The notes: generated from the sequence alone by a model not told the origin. Counted from the first letter of the stretch, positions 8,753 to 18,362 are shown. The stretch: 64,000 nt of DNA from Spirulina major PCC 6313 (GCF_001890765.1 NZ_KV878783.1:2316695-2380694), one strand, 5' to 3'. Numbers and translations: made by a program.

Positions 8753-10267
8753 ATGGGTTTTTCTGGAGACGTTCGTACACCATGCAATGCGGCAACTTCG
8801 CTACAGTCGTTTTTTGAGTTGTCGGTAGATTTAATGTGTGTGCGCCACGAGGATGGCTATTTTGGGGAATTGAATCACCTGTGGCAAGATCTACTGGGAT
8901 GGACACCGGTGGAACTCCGCCAACAGCCTTGGCTGGACTGGATTCACCCGGATGACCTCGAAAGCACCCTCGCCGCTGAGCAACGCTGTCACCAGTCCCA
9001 ACGCACAACCCCTGTGGACTATAAAAACCGCTTTCGCCATCGTAACGGTAGTTATCGGTGGTTATCGTGGCGGGTGTCGCCCTATCGGGACGGGGTGAGT
9101 GTGGCGATCGCTCAAGATGTGACCGAAATCCAATGGCATCAGCGGGGGATCTATCAAAGTGGTGTCCAGGCGGCGTTATATTTGCGGGATCAAGCGATCG
9201 CCGCGAGTCGAGTCGGGATTGTGATCGCCGATGCTCGGCTCCCTGATATGCCGCTGATCTACGTTAATCCTGCCTTTGAAACGATGACGGGCTATTCTGC
9301 CACCGAAGTGCTCGGCCTCAACTGTCGCTTTCTCCAAGGTTCCGAAAAAAATCAAACCGCCCGCCACGAACTCCGCACCGCCATTCAAGAACGCCGCCAC
9401 TGCACCGTCATCCTGCGCAACTTTCGCAAGGATGGCACGCTGTTTTGGAATGAACTCACCATCTCCCCGGTGTTTGACGAAGAGGACAAACTGACCCACT
9501 TTGTCGGCATTCAAGCCAATGTCACCCAACGCATTCAAGCCGAAAAAGCCCTCCTCGTCGAAAAAAATAAATCCGAACGTCTCTTGCTCAATGTGTTGCC
9601 CCGCCCCATTGCTGACCAATTGAAACGCTTTGAGGGGAGTCTCGCCCAACAATTTCCGAGCGTCACGATCCTGTTTGCAGATTTGGTTAGTTTCTCGTCC
9701 TATGTCAGTCAATTTGAAGCCTTGGAGTTAATTAGCACCCTGAATCAGATTTTTTCCGTGTTCGATCAATTAGCGGAAACCCACGGTGTGGAGAAGATCA
9801 AAACGATTGGGGATGCGTATATGGCGGCGGCGGGATTGCCATTACCCCGTGCAGATCATGCGATCGCGATCGCCGCCATGGCCCTCGATATGCAACAGGC
9901 GGTCCAGCAGTTTCACTGGCCCGATGGTTCTCCGATGGAACTCCGCATTGGTATTCATACCGGCTCGGTGGTGGCGGGGGTGATTGGGATCAAAAAATTC
10001 ATCTATGACCTTTGGGGGGATGCGGTCAATGTGGCGGCGCGGATGGAGTCCCAGGGCAAGCCAAGACGCATCCAAATTACCGCAGCGACCCAGGCGGCGA
10101 TCGCACCTCACTTCATCTGTCAGCGGCGCGGCATCCTCCCGATCAAAGGCAAAGGCCCGATGGAAACCTATTGGCTGCGCGATCGCCGCCCATCACCGCC
10201 TAGAGAGGATGGCGTTTTCTGGCCAAAATCGGATTCTGGGTGTGGGGATTCCGATTTTCCCGTATAG
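8753..10267 (+). CDS. PAS-LOV class III adenylate cyclase (candidate photoactivated cyclase)
   Basis: Residues about 15-130 form a PAS domain and 140-260 a second PAS domain with the LOV hallmark GLNCRFLQ (Cys191 would form the flavin adduct). The other flavin-pocket positions are also present: FRKDGTLFWNEL and VGIQANVTQ. A signalling helix with LLLNVLPRPIADQLK leads to a class III cyclase domain. That domain has metal-binding Asp310 (ILFADLVSFS) and Asp354 (TIGDAYMA), adenine-selecting Lys350 and Asp419 (IYDLWGDAVN), and Asn426 and Arg430. The Lys/Asp pair indicates ATP, not GTP, as substrate. Cyanobacterial LOV-cyclases such as mPAC are light-activated; the same for this protein is inferred. 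Confidence 0.9.
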   Translation: MGFSGDVRTPCNAATSLQSFFELSVDLMCVRHEDGYFGELNHLWQDLLGWTPVELRQQPWLDWIHPDDLESTLAAEQRCHQSQRTTPVDYKNRFRHRNGSYRWLSWRVSPYRDGVSVAIAQDVTEIQWHQRGIYQSGVQAALYLRDQAIAASRVGIVIADARLPDMPLIYVNPAFETMTGYSATEVLGLNCRFLQGSEKNQTARHELRTAIQERRHCTVILRNFRKDGTLFWNELTISPVFDEEDKLTHFVGIQANVTQRIQAEKALLVEKNKSERLLLNVLPRPIADQLKRFEGSLAQQFPSVTILFADLVSFSSYVSQFEALELISTLNQIFSVFDQLAETHGVEKIKTIGDAYMAAAGLPLPRADHAIAIAAMALDMQQAVQQFHWPDGSPMELRIGIHTGSVVAGVIGIKKFIYDLWGDAVNVAARMESQGKPRRIQITAATQAAIAPHFICQRRGILPIKGKGPMETYWLRDRRPSPPREDGVFWPKSDSGCGDSDFPV

Positions 10268-10306
10268 TTTTCTCAGACGATGAGACTGTTACCCGAAAAT
10301 TTTTGT

Positions 10307-10768
10307 ATGAAACCGATTCGATCCTTACTCGCTCTACTCCTCGTGGGTTTAACCACCTTTCTCACGGGTTGTGGCGGTGCGATGGTGCAAGCTCCCCCCA
10401 CCTATACCCCTGAAAAAATTGCGGCCATTGACCGGGCCCTCGCTCCCATCGAAGCCGTGCGCGATCGCCTCCCCGAACTCGAAGGCTATGTGGCTAAGAA
10501 CGATTGGAATAATGTTAATTCCTTCCTCCACGGCCCCTTGGGCGGGTTGCGGGCCACCTTGGGCTACCTCGATCGCAGCCTCCTGCTCGAAAAAGACCAA
10601 GCCGTTGCCACCGACCTCGCCGAGTCCCTATTTAACGACATTGAGCGCCTAGACGCGGCCGCCTCGGAGGGTGTGCCCAACTTTGCCACCGAAGCCTTAG
10701 CCGCCCTGGAAAAGGATTTTGAGGTGTACCTAGACTATATTCCCCGCGAACCCGACAGCGAGGCATGA
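10307..10768 (+). CDS. psbQ: Photosystem II extrinsic lipoprotein PsbQ (CyanoQ)
   Basis: The protein (153 residues from this ATG) carries a lipoprotein signal peptide ending in the lipobox LTGC, so it should be anchored on the lumenal side of the thylakoid membrane. The mature part is a four-helix bundle with the CyanoQ signature YVAKNDWNNVNSFLHGPLGG and later LAESLFNDIERLDAAA. CyanoQ stabilises the oxygen-evolving complex. ATG 10307 (MKPIRSLLALLLVG) is chosen because it puts the signal peptide at the N-terminus; an upstream ATG at 10280 would add nine residues. Its stop overlaps the start of the next gene (ATGA). Confidence 0.9.
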   Translation: MKPIRSLLALLLVGLTTFLTGCGGAMVQAPPTYTPEKIAAIDRALAPIEAVRDRLPELEGYVAKNDWNNVNSFLHGPLGGLRATLGYLDRSLLLEKDQAVATDLAESLFNDIERLDAAASEGVPNFATEALAALEKDFEVYLDYIPREPDSEA

Positions 10769-11853
10769 ACCCGATTGTGATTGTGGGTGGTGGAGTCGTC
10801 GGGGCAATGATTGCCTACGAACTCAACCGCCAAAAGCAAGCCGTCGTCCTTGTTGAACAAGCCAACGCCGCTGCCGGTTCTACCGGTGCGGCGTTGGGGG
10901 TGTTGATGGGGGTGATCAGCCAAAAAACCACCGGGCGCGGCTGGCGGTTGCGCGAGCAGAGTCTACGCCGCTACGCCACGCTAATTCCGGAACTCGAACA
11001 GGTGACAGGCTGCCCGATTCCCACCAATCCCCATGGTTTAGTGATGCTGCGATTCCGTGACGATGAACGGGATGAACGGTGGCAACGGTTGCAGCAGGTG
11101 CGATCGCAGCAGGGCTGGCCGCTTGACCTGTGGGATCGGGCCCAATTAGCGGCCCATTGTCCGTTTGTGGATTGCGATCGCCTCATCGGAGCGGTGCATT
11201 CCCCCCAGGATGGCCAAATTCAACCCCGCCCGTTAACCGCAGCCCTAATCCAAGCCGCCAGCCAAGCCGGCGCAGACTGTCGCTTTGGCCAGGCCGTCAC
11301 CGCCCTGCGTACCGAGGCCGAGGGGGACGCGCACCGCTGCACCCATGTTCAGATCGGCACGGATTGGCTGGCCTGCGATCGCCTCATTCTCGCCGCCGGT
11401 CTTGGTTCCACCCCCCTCACCGCTCAACTTCAGCAAACCCTTGATCTCCGTCCCGTCCTCGGCCAAGCCTTTCGCGTCCGCTGCCCTCACCCCCTCCATC
11501 CCGTGGAGCCGGTGATCTCCGGCCATGATGTGCATCTCGTTCCCCTTGGCGGCGGTGACTATTGGGTGGGCGCGACGGTGGAGTTTCCCGATGAACAGGG
11601 CATCGTGGCCGCCCAAGCTCACCTGAAAGAAGCCGTCTGGCAGCAAGCGATCGCCGTCTGTCCCGCCCTCGCCCAGGGTGACATCATTGAATCTTGGTCG
11701 GGTCAACGCCCCCGCCCCCACGGCCAACCCGCCCCTGTCATCGGCTCCCTGGCGGGCTACACCAACGTCACCCTCGCCACCGGCCACTATCGCAACGGCG
11801 TTCTGCTCGCCCCCGCCACAGCCCAGCAGGTCTGGGGCGAAATCGTGCGATAA
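10765..11853 (+). CDS. FAD-dependent oxidoreductase of the DAO (glycine oxidase-like) family
   Basis: The 362-residue protein opens with a dinucleotide-binding fold, IVIVGGGVVGAMIAYEL, followed by an acidic strand end (VLVEQ) and AAGSTGAALG. The C-terminal FAD motif is RPHGQPAPVIGSL followed by ATGHYRNGVLLAPATA. This arrangement is that of D-amino-acid/glycine oxidases (ThiO, SoxB). The substrate cannot be read from the sequence; ThiO-like glycine oxidation for thiamine synthesis is one possibility. The gene starts inside the last codon of psbQ with a 4-bp overlap, so translation is probably coupled to a photosystem II subunit, which is unexpected for this family. Confidence 0.82.
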   Translation: MNPIVIVGGGVVGAMIAYELNRQKQAVVLVEQANAAAGSTGAALGVLMGVISQKTTGRGWRLREQSLRRYATLIPELEQVTGCPIPTNPHGLVMLRFRDDERDERWQRLQQVRSQQGWPLDLWDRAQLAAHCPFVDCDRLIGAVHSPQDGQIQPRPLTAALIQAASQAGADCRFGQAVTALRTEAEGDAHRCTHVQIGTDWLACDRLILAAGLGSTPLTAQLQQTLDLRPVLGQAFRVRCPHPLHPVEPVISGHDVHLVPLGGGDYWVGATVEFPDEQGIVAAQAHLKEAVWQQAIAVCPALAQGDIIESWSGQRPRPHGQPAPVIGSLAGYTNVTLATGHYRNGVLLAPATAQQVWGEIVR

Positions 11854-12067
11854 TGGGAATTCCTACCGCGCCAAAAACCGATCGAGAGCGATCGCTCCAT
11901 TCCCTGCTCTTGATGCAATAATTGGCAATTTTCTCGGCATGGTATCCAACTTTTTTTTGCAAGCTACAGAGCCTAGCATCGCCACTAACCCTTTTATGTT
12001 AGAATTTGATAGGTTTTTTACCATTTGAGAGCCTTAAGCCCGCTTCTCCGCGATTCGAGGAATTTTT

Positions 12068-13993
12068 ATGGCCAGTAACTATCGTGCCGATCAGATTCAG
12101 GTTTTAGAAGGGTTAGATCCGGTTCGTAAACGTCCGGGGATGTACATTGGCACCACCGGGCCCCGTGGACTGCATCACCTCGTTTATGAGGTGGTCGATA
12201 ACTCCATTGATGAGGCCCTCGCTGGCTATTGCACCCATATCGAAGTGGAAATTAACCCCGATGGTTCCGTCTGCGTCACTGACGACGGCCGGGGGATTCC
12301 CGTCGATGTTCACCCCACCACGGGTAAATCAGCCCTGGAAACCGTGATGACTGTGCTTCACGCGGGGGGAAAATTTGGCGGCGGCGGCTATAAGGTCTCC
12401 GGTGGCTTGCACGGTGTGGGCGTGTCGGTGGTCAATGCCCTCTCAACTTGGGTCGTGGTGGAAGTGCGTCGCGACCAAACCCTTTACACCCAACGCTACG
12501 AACGGGGCGTTCCCATGGGAGAACTCACCGAAACCGCCGACCCCACCCAAACCAGCAGCGGCACCTCCCTCACCTTTTTGCCGGATACCACCATTTTTTC
12601 GGAGACGGTGGATTTTGACTACAACACGCTGGCGGGGCGGCTGCGGGAACTGGGCTATCTTAACGCGGGGGTGAAGATTACCTTTAGCGATCGCCGTCCT
12701 GAAGTGCCCCGCATTGAAACCTATTGCTACGAAGGCGGCATTCGCGAATATGTCACCTACATGACCCGCGAAAAAGAACCCCTCCACGTCGATATTATCT
12801 ATGTGGAAGGCGAGCGGGATGGCGTGGTGGTGGAAGTGGCGTTGCAATGGTGCATCGACTCCTACAGCGATAATATTCTTGGGTTTGCCAACAACATCCG
12901 CACCATCGACGGCGGGACGCACCTCGAAGGCTTAAAAGCGGTGCTGACCCGGACGATGAACAATGTCGCCCGCAAACGCAACAAGATTAAAGAAAACGAA
13001 GCCAACCTCGGCGGCGAAAATATCCGCGAAGGCTTAACGGCGGTGATTTCCGTGAAAGTGCCTGACCCGGAATTTGAAGGGCAAACCAAGACAAAGCTGG
13101 GCAACAGTGAAGTGCGCGGCATTGTGGATTCCCTCGTTGGGGAAGTGTTGAACGAATATTTAGAATTCAACCCCGCCGTTGCCGATACGATTATTGAAAA
13201 GGCCGTGCAGTCGTTTAAGGCGGCGGAAGCGGCGCGGCGGGCGCGGGAATTGGTGCGGCGGAAGTCGGTGCTAGAGTCGTCACCGTTGCCGGGGAAATTG
13301 GCTGATTGTAGTTCTCGTGACCCTTCCGAGTCGGAAATCTTCATTGTGGAAGGGGATTCGGCAGGCGGTTCGGCGAAACAGGGGCGCGATCGCCGCATCC
13401 AAGCGATCCTCCCCCTGCGCGGTAAAATCCTCAACATTGAGCGCACCGACGACGCGAAAATTTATAAAAACAACGAAATCCAATCCCTGATCACCGCCCT
13501 TGGTTTGGGGATTAAAGGGGAAGATTTCAACCCGGATCAACTGCGCTACCACAACATCATTATCATGACTGATGCGGACGTGGACGGGGCGCATATTCGG
13601 ACGCTGTTATTAACCTTCTTTTTCCGCTATCAACGGGATCTGATCGATCAGGGCTATGTCTATATTGCTTGCCCGCCGCTGTATAAGTTGGAACGGGGTC
13701 GCAATCATCAATATCTTTACAGCGATCGCGAATTGGCTCAAGCGATCGCCCAATTCCCCGACAATGCCAACTACACGATCCAACGCTTTAAAGGTTTAGG
13801 GGAAATGATGCCCAACCAACTTTGGGACACCACCATGAACCCCGAAAGCCGGATGCTCAAACAAGTGGAAATCCAAGATGCCGCCGCAGCGGATAATATT
13901 TTCACCGTCTTGATGGGCGACAAAGTAGCCCCCCGGCGCGAATTCATCGAAACCGAAGGCTCTAAACTCGACCTCGACGATCTCGATATTTAA
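12068..13993 (+). CDS. gyrB: DNA gyrase subunit B
   Basis: The 641-residue protein has the GHKL ATPase domain ([32 protein letters not shown]), the transducer domain, and the TOPRIM domain with [16 protein letters not shown] and [16 protein letters not shown]. It ends with the [11 protein letters not shown] segment. Length matches non-proteobacterial GyrB without the 165-residue insert of E. coli. With GyrA, which is not in this window, it introduces negative supercoils. A purine-rich GAGGAA lies just before the ATG. The 214-bp upstream gap is AT-rich near 11990-12020 and probably contains the promoter. Confidence 0.97.
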   Translation: MASNYRADQIQVLEGLDPVRKRPGMYIGTTGPRGLHHLVYEVVDNSIDEALAGYCTHIEVEINPDGSVCVTDDGRGIPVDVHPTTGKSALETVMTVLHAGGKFGGGGYKVSGGLHGVGVSVVNALSTWVVVEVRRDQTLYTQRYERGVPMGELTETADPTQTSSGTSLTFLPDTTIFSETVDFDYNTLAGRLRELGYLNAGVKITFSDRRPEVPRIETYCYEGGIREYVTYMTREKEPLHVDIIYVEGERDGVVVEVALQWCIDSYSDNILGFANNIRTIDGGTHLEGLKAVLTRTMNNVARKRNKIKENEANLGGENIREGLTAVISVKVPDPEFEGQTKTKLGNSEVRGIVDSLVGEVLNEYLEFNPAVADTIIEKAVQSFKAAEAARRARELVRRKSVLESSPLPGKLADCSSRDPSESEIFIVEGDSAGGSAKQGRDRRIQAILPLRGKILNIERTDDAKIYKNNEIQSLITALGLGIKGEDFNPDQLRYHNIIIMTDADVDGAHIRTLLLTFFFRYQRDLIDQGYVYIACPPLYKLERGRNHQYLYSDRELAQAIAQFPDNANYTIQRFKGLGEMMPNQLWDTTMNPESRMLKQVEIQDAAAADNIFTVLMGDKVAPRREFIETEGSKLDLDDLDI

Positions 13994-14013
13994 CGCTAGG
14001 TTGAAACACGAAC

Positions 14014-14031
14014 GCCCCGCTCCAACGGGGC
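14014..14031 (+). terminator. Hairpin after gyrB
   Basis: GCCCCG-CTCCAA-CGGGGC forms a perfect 6-bp GC stem 21 bp after the gyrB stop. No T-run follows, so it may act as a pause or a Rho-dependent/3'-stabilising element instead of a full intrinsic terminator. Confidence 0.5.
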
Positions 14032-14052
14032 ACAGCAGCACAGAAGGCAGCG

Positions 14053-15153
14053 GTGAGGGTTTCAAAACAGGTGCGAAATCTGGTGGGTATTTTGCTCATG
14101 CTTGGGGCGTGGCTATGCTTCACTGCGTCCGCTGGGGCGAATTCGCTCCTGGATGAGTGGAACCAACCGGAACCGAAGACCGCCACGGAAGCCGTACAGC
14201 AATATATCCAGAGCTTGCAGCGCAATCGGCAGGTGATGGATCTGCAATTGGACTATTACGAAGACCAACTCAACACCGCTAATCAACGCTTGGCGGCATT
14301 GGAAACGGCCCTAGCCAAGGAACGGCAACAGTACGCGCCCCAGATGAATGCAACCATTGCCCGGCTGCGCTTTTTACAGCAGCAATCCCTTGCGAGTCAG
14401 GGGTGGTCTGTGTTGCTCAAGAGTGAAAACCTGAACGAATTTTTTGATCGGCGCGATCGCCTCCGCCAACTCTACCAAGCCGACCGCGATCGCCTCGCTC
14501 AACTGCAAGTAGTCGCCCAGCGTCTTTTTGACCAAAAAACCGCCCTCGAACAACAACAGGCCGAAATCACCACGATCACCCACCAAATCCAAGCCCAAAC
14601 CCAAGACCTCGAAGCCCAACTCCAACTCCAGCAGCAACTCCTCGCCAACGACAGCGATCGCGCCACCCTCCAAGCCGCCCAAGCCCAACTCAGCCAAGAC
14701 TCCGCCCAACTCGAAGCCCTAATCCAACAGTGGAACGCCCCCGCCAACAATCCCAACAGCGGCACAGGAACCTACATCCTGCCCCACGACGGCGAAATCA
14801 GCGATACCTACGGCTGGCGCAAGCATCCCGTCCTCGGTGGGCAACGTCTCCATGCCGGCATTGACTTCAAAGGCCCCTACGGCAGCCCGATCCAAGCCGC
14901 TGATGCTGGTGTTGTCGCCTTTGCGGGCTGGTATGGCGGCTATGGGCGCACCGTGGTGATCGAACATGGCGACGGGTTCGCCACCCTTTACGGCCATACT
15001 AATAAAATGTTCGTCACTGTCGGACAACCCGTGGAACAGGGAGACGCGATCGCCGAAGTCGGTTCCACAGGCATCTCCACCGGGCCCCACCTCCATTTTG
15101 AACTCCGCCAAAACGGCAAACCCATCGACCCCGCCCCCTACCTCCGTCCCTAG
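14053..15153 (+). CDS. EnvC-like murein hydrolase activator / M23 (LytM) peptidase
   Basis: A hydrophobic N-terminal segment (about residues 10-28) serves as signal peptide or anchor. Residues 50-225 are predicted coiled coil rich in Gln, Leu and Ala. The C-terminal domain is a LytM/M23 fold with HAGIDFKGPYGSPI and GPHLHFELRQNG, which keep the zinc-ligand pattern H...D and H.H. Such proteins either cut peptidoglycan cross-links or activate amidases during septum splitting. With the HxxxD and HLH motifs present it could be catalytically active. GTG 14053 is the start given; another in-frame GTG at 14071 is possible. Confidence 0.85.
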   Translation: MRVSKQVRNLVGILLMLGAWLCFTASAGANSLLDEWNQPEPKTATEAVQQYIQSLQRNRQVMDLQLDYYEDQLNTANQRLAALETALAKERQQYAPQMNATIARLRFLQQQSLASQGWSVLLKSENLNEFFDRRDRLRQLYQADRDRLAQLQVVAQRLFDQKTALEQQQAEITTITHQIQAQTQDLEAQLQLQQQLLANDSDRATLQAAQAQLSQDSAQLEALIQQWNAPANNPNSGTGTYILPHDGEISDTYGWRKHPVLGGQRLHAGIDFKGPYGSPIQAADAGVVAFAGWYGGYGRTVVIEHGDGFATLYGHTNKMFVTVGQPVEQGDAIAEVGSTGISTGPHLHFELRQNGKPIDPAPYLRP

Positions 15154-15630
15154 CGACCGATCCACACCAGCGATTAAACCCCCAAGAGGATCAATGAACA
15201 CGCTAAACTCTAGCTATACTCAGGGTTTTTCCAATACTGGCTTGTCGTATTTTAAGCTAGCTCAGGTCTGAATATTTTAGCCAATCGAGATACACTAGAT
15301 TTCCCCTCATCTAGTGATCCTAAATTAAGGGAAAATCAAACCCCAACTTCCAGTGAAAGAGAGAGGAACCCCAAACTTCACACAGTATTGAGAACTGCTA
15401 AGTAGGTCGGTGTAGAAAAGTCTACCTGTATTGAAAAATGTAAAAGTCGCTGCATTCTTTGTCGGATGAGGCTATTGGGCTTGTTTACAATCAGAAACAT
15501 AGTTAATGATTTCAAGGCTGACCTCCTGATAGCGATTTATGATGACCTCAGAAATTCAGATCATCTTTCGTGAAGTGCCGGTGCAAAAAAGGCAATCAAT
15601 GAACTGGTTTACTCTAATCTATCTTGACCT
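15154..15630. other. Intergenic region of about 480 bp before the chemoreceptor gene
   Basis: This AT-richer gap has no HIP1 site and no convincing ORF. It contains two small palindromes: CACTAGAT/ATCTAGTG at 15293-15316, and GTAGA-AAAG-TCTAC at 15412-15425. It probably holds the promoter and leader of the chemoreceptor gene. No RNA gene was recognised. Confidence 0.4.
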
Positions 15631-16345
15631 ATGACTGTTCAATCCAAATTTCAAAATAAAATCTTATTCGTTTTGTTAGCTAGTCTGATTACGCCTGTGG
15701 GAATCATTAGCAGTTATAGTATTGTTTCATCTAGGTCAACAATTCGCACGGTTGTTTACGATGAGATGAAAAGTGATAGCTCTGTGGTGATCGATTTTTA
15801 TATCAAAGAGCTAGAGTCTGATTTAGAATTCCTCAGTCAAGTCCCTCCTATTCAAGGTATTATTCGTGCTAGGGAAAATGAAGGCATTGATCCATTAGAT
15901 CAATCTTCTGAAAGAGTGTGGAAAAATCGATTAGAAGTTATTTTTAGAACATTCTTGAGTTCTAATCCCACCTATTATCAGCTTCGTTATCTTGATGAAA
16001 CCGGTAAAGAGCTAGTGCGAGTGGACTACCGTGATGCTAATCCAGTCGTTATTCCAGAAGCTGAATTACAAGATAAAAGTCAGTCAGATTATTTTCAAGA
16101 CACGATGAGACTGCAACCCGGCGAGATGTATGTGTCTAAGATCAACCTCAACCGGGAACAAAACCAAATTGAAATTCCCTACCGTCCTGTGATTCGCTAT
16201 GCTGTGCCGATTTTTAATGCGGCAGGGCAGCGACGAGGCATTGTGGTGACAAATATTTTGATTCAACAGGGATTTGAACTCAGCCAGACCAATATTCAAA
16301 CGAATCGCGATTTAATTGTTGTTAATCGTGATGGTGACTATTTAC
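15631..16345 (+). pseudogene. Methyl-accepting chemotaxis protein, 5' fragment (interrupted gene)
   Basis: The first 238 codons encode an N-terminal transmembrane helix (about residues 10-32) and most of a periplasmic dCache-type sensor domain. The end reads VVNRDGDYL, where related receptors continue with a HPD..KEWGFE segment. Instead the frame enters a mobile element at 16346 and stops at 16353. The rest of the gene resumes at 16576, after the element. Joining 16345 to 16576 restores one open frame of 619 codons with the sequence [16 protein letters not shown] across the junction, so the insertion is recent and seamless. The truncated product would have no signalling domain. Confidence 0.85.
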
Positions 16346-16575
16346 GAGCGTGATGCGTAAAGCCCCCTGAATTTTATTCGGGGGATATAAGCGAATAACC
16401 GAATTGATTCGGTGGTGATACAATAAAAGCGTTCGCTAGCGCGAAGTAAAATTCCGGGGTGAGCACCTTATGGGCAGGGCGTTGTCCATTGGGCGAGGCA
16501 AGATAAGACGGGCTACGCCTGCAATTGCTGTCTGAACCCAGAATCCCCCGTCATTTATGCGGGGGAGTACGTCAA
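16346..16575 (+). mobile_element. Minimal IS200/IS605 (IS608-type) element without transposase
   Basis: The 230-bp element lies directly after the target tetranucleotide TTAC (16342-16345) and ends with TCAA (16572-16575). Each end has the expected subterminal hairpin. The left stem is at 16363-16384 (CCCCC T GAAT / ATTC GGGGG, bulged T) and the right stem at 16545-16565 (CCCCCG T CAT / ATG CGGGGG, bulged T). AAAG lies directly 5' of the left hairpin and GAAT directly 5' of the right one. These four tetranucleotides are the cleavage and guide sequences known for IS608. No tnpA or tnpB ORF fits, so the copy must be moved in trans by a Y1 transposase. Confidence 0.85.
16420..16575 (+). ncRNA. 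Candidate omegaRNA/reRNA scaffold in the right end of the IS608-type element
   Basis: In IS605-group elements that carry tnpB, the right end is transcribed as the scaffold of a TnpB guide RNA. The scaffold ends at the TCAA boundary, and the guide is read from the flanking DNA. Here the sequence between the two end hairpins is structured (GTTCGC/GCGCGAA-like stem near 16430) and ends in GAATCCCCCG...CGGGGGAGT..GTCAA, the form seen in cyanobacterial tnpB elements. If transcribed, its guide would start at 16576 in the chemoreceptor gene. The 5' boundary is uncertain and transcription is not shown; no TnpB is encoded in the window. Confidence 0.4.
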
Positions 16576-17720
16576 TCCATCCTGATGTTGAAAAAGAATG
16601 GGGGTTTGAGTTGGGTCATTCTGACAATCTCAAGAATGATTATCCCCCTGAGGTTGCTGAGGCGATTCTTACCAATGAGTCGGGATTTATTCAAGCCGGA
16701 ACTCCATATCTGATTTACTACGATCGCGTCACCCCGGATGCGCAACACCCGAATAGTACGTTTATTTTGATATATCAGAGCTTAAGTGCTTCGGTCTTTG
16801 CTCCGGTACGCCGCTTGACCCTTTTAACCCTGGTGAGTGTGCTGGTGACGCTCGGACTGGCTACGCCGATTGTGATGATGGTGTTGCGGCGTTTGCTCCG
16901 CTCGGTGTTGGGGTTAACGGGCACTGTGGCGGGGTTTTCGGGTCAGTTGTTATCGACGCTCGATCAGCAGAGTTCAATCATGAATCAACAGTCGCTGATG
17001 GTGCAACAAACGACCGCCACGATGGAGCAATTGAATCAATCGTCGCAAGAGTCAGTTCAACAGGCAGAGCGGGCGTTAGCTACGGCTCAACAGGCGATCG
17101 CTCGCTTGAACGACGGCACAGCGGCGATGACGCGATCGCTCCATGCCCTAGAGACGCTGAATGAGACGGTCGATGCGATCGCCACGCAAATCCAAGGCCT
17201 GCAAGCCAAGGCGTTACAAATTTCCCAGGTGTCTACGCTGGTGGGCGATCTCGCCGGTCAGACGAATATGTTGGCGTTAAATGCGGCGGTGGAAGCGGTG
17301 CGAGCGGGGGAACAGGGGAAAGGGTTCGCCGTGGTGGCGGCGGAGATTCGGAAACTAGCCGATGCGAGTAAACAATCGGGGGCCACGATTCAAACCCTGG
17401 TTCAGGACATTCAACGGGCTGTGCAGGGCACAGTGAGCGCAACCGCCGACGGCACGCAAACCCTAGCAACAAGCACCACCATTTCCCACGATACGGCGGC
17501 TATTTTTGCAGAGGTCACCCATGCGATTCAGTCGGTGGTGGAGAGTAGTCAACAGATTGCTCAGAATTGCAGTGAGCAGGCTCAGGCTGTGCAGCAGGTG
17601 AGCCAGACCATGACGGTGCTCAATCAAGGGGCGCAAGAGAATGTGCAAGGTATTCGCCAAACCCGTCAAGGGGCGCAGCAACTTAATGATGCTGGAGCGG
17701 ATCTCGAAAAGGTGATTTAG
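16576..17720 (+). pseudogene. Methyl-accepting chemotaxis protein, 3' fragment (interrupted gene)
   Basis: This fragment contains the end of the dCache domain ([15 protein letters not shown]), a second transmembrane helix near [20 protein letters not shown], and a cytoplasmic MCP signalling domain. The conserved hairpin tip is [20 protein letters not shown], then [21 protein letters not shown] domain is not obvious. A start-like ATG at 16557 inside the right hairpin of the inserted element would let a gene caller report it as a separate 387-residue protein. It is better read as the displaced C-terminal part of the gene beginning at 15631. It lacks its own promoter evidence. Confidence 0.85.
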
Positions 17721-17725
17721 GCTCG

Positions 17726-18362
17726 CTAGGGGGGCGGCGGCAGGAGAATCTTGGGGCTGGGGGTGGGGCTGGGCACAGGGAGGGAACGCCCGGTCAGGGT
17801 TTGGGTGACGCGATCGCTCAATTGTTGACTGAGTTGGGCGGCTCCCGTTTGATTCAAATGGGTCGGATCGGCAAAATAGGCGGGATTGTTTAACCATTGG
17901 CGGCTGAGGTCGAGAAACTGCCACCCTTCTTGATTGGCTTTGGTGGCCATAAAGGTTTGAAATTCGGCTTCTACGTGTTGGCGGGTTACGTCTAAATAGG
18001 AGGCGGTCACGGGCAGATTAATCACGGGCAGATTAATCAAGAGTGGAGTCGGGGCGGCTGCTGTTGAGCGATCGCACCCCCTCCACCCAGAGAATCAACC
18101 GGGGTAACTGGGCTGGGGTCAGCACGTCCCGCAGCAACCGCCACGCCACCTGATGCCATGCCGCCAAAGTCGCCGCCTCCTGAGCCAAAGTCGCCGCCTC
18201 AAACGCCGCCGCCAAACCCGCCTTCAATGGGGGCAAGGTTGCACAGCCCACCACCGCAGATGGGGAGTCTGGCATCGACTGCGACCCCACCATACAACTC
18301 CCCAATAGCAGCAAACATACAGCCGGTAGGCTTTGGGACTTCCAATCCACCACTCCCTCCAC
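17726..18362 (-). pseudogene. DUF1574 / SGNH-like gene remnant with internal deletion
   Basis: Two overlapping reverse-strand frames make up this remnant. The upstream one (18033-18362) ends in LLRDVLTPAQLPRLILWVEG and VRSLNSSRPDST, which resembles the middle of cyanobacterial DUF1574 proteins. The downstream one (17726-18040) resumes in another frame with INLPVTASYLDV, then FADPTHLNQTGA, the Asp/His block of SGNH-type hydrolases. About 100 or more residues expected between the two are missing, and the junction carries a 15-bp tandem duplication (18007-18036). The best reading is a gene that lost an internal part and its frame. Assignment rests on family recall and is moderately certain. Confidence 0.55.

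Noticed and set aside
16346-16575. TnpA or TnpB coding sequence in the IS608-type element
   Set aside because: The element is only 230 bp and no frame encodes a transposase or nuclease motif.
16557-17720. Independent chemoreceptor gene starting at ATG 16557
   Set aside because: The ATG lies in the right-end hairpin of the mobile element; the true N-terminal half is upstream and in frame once the element is removed.
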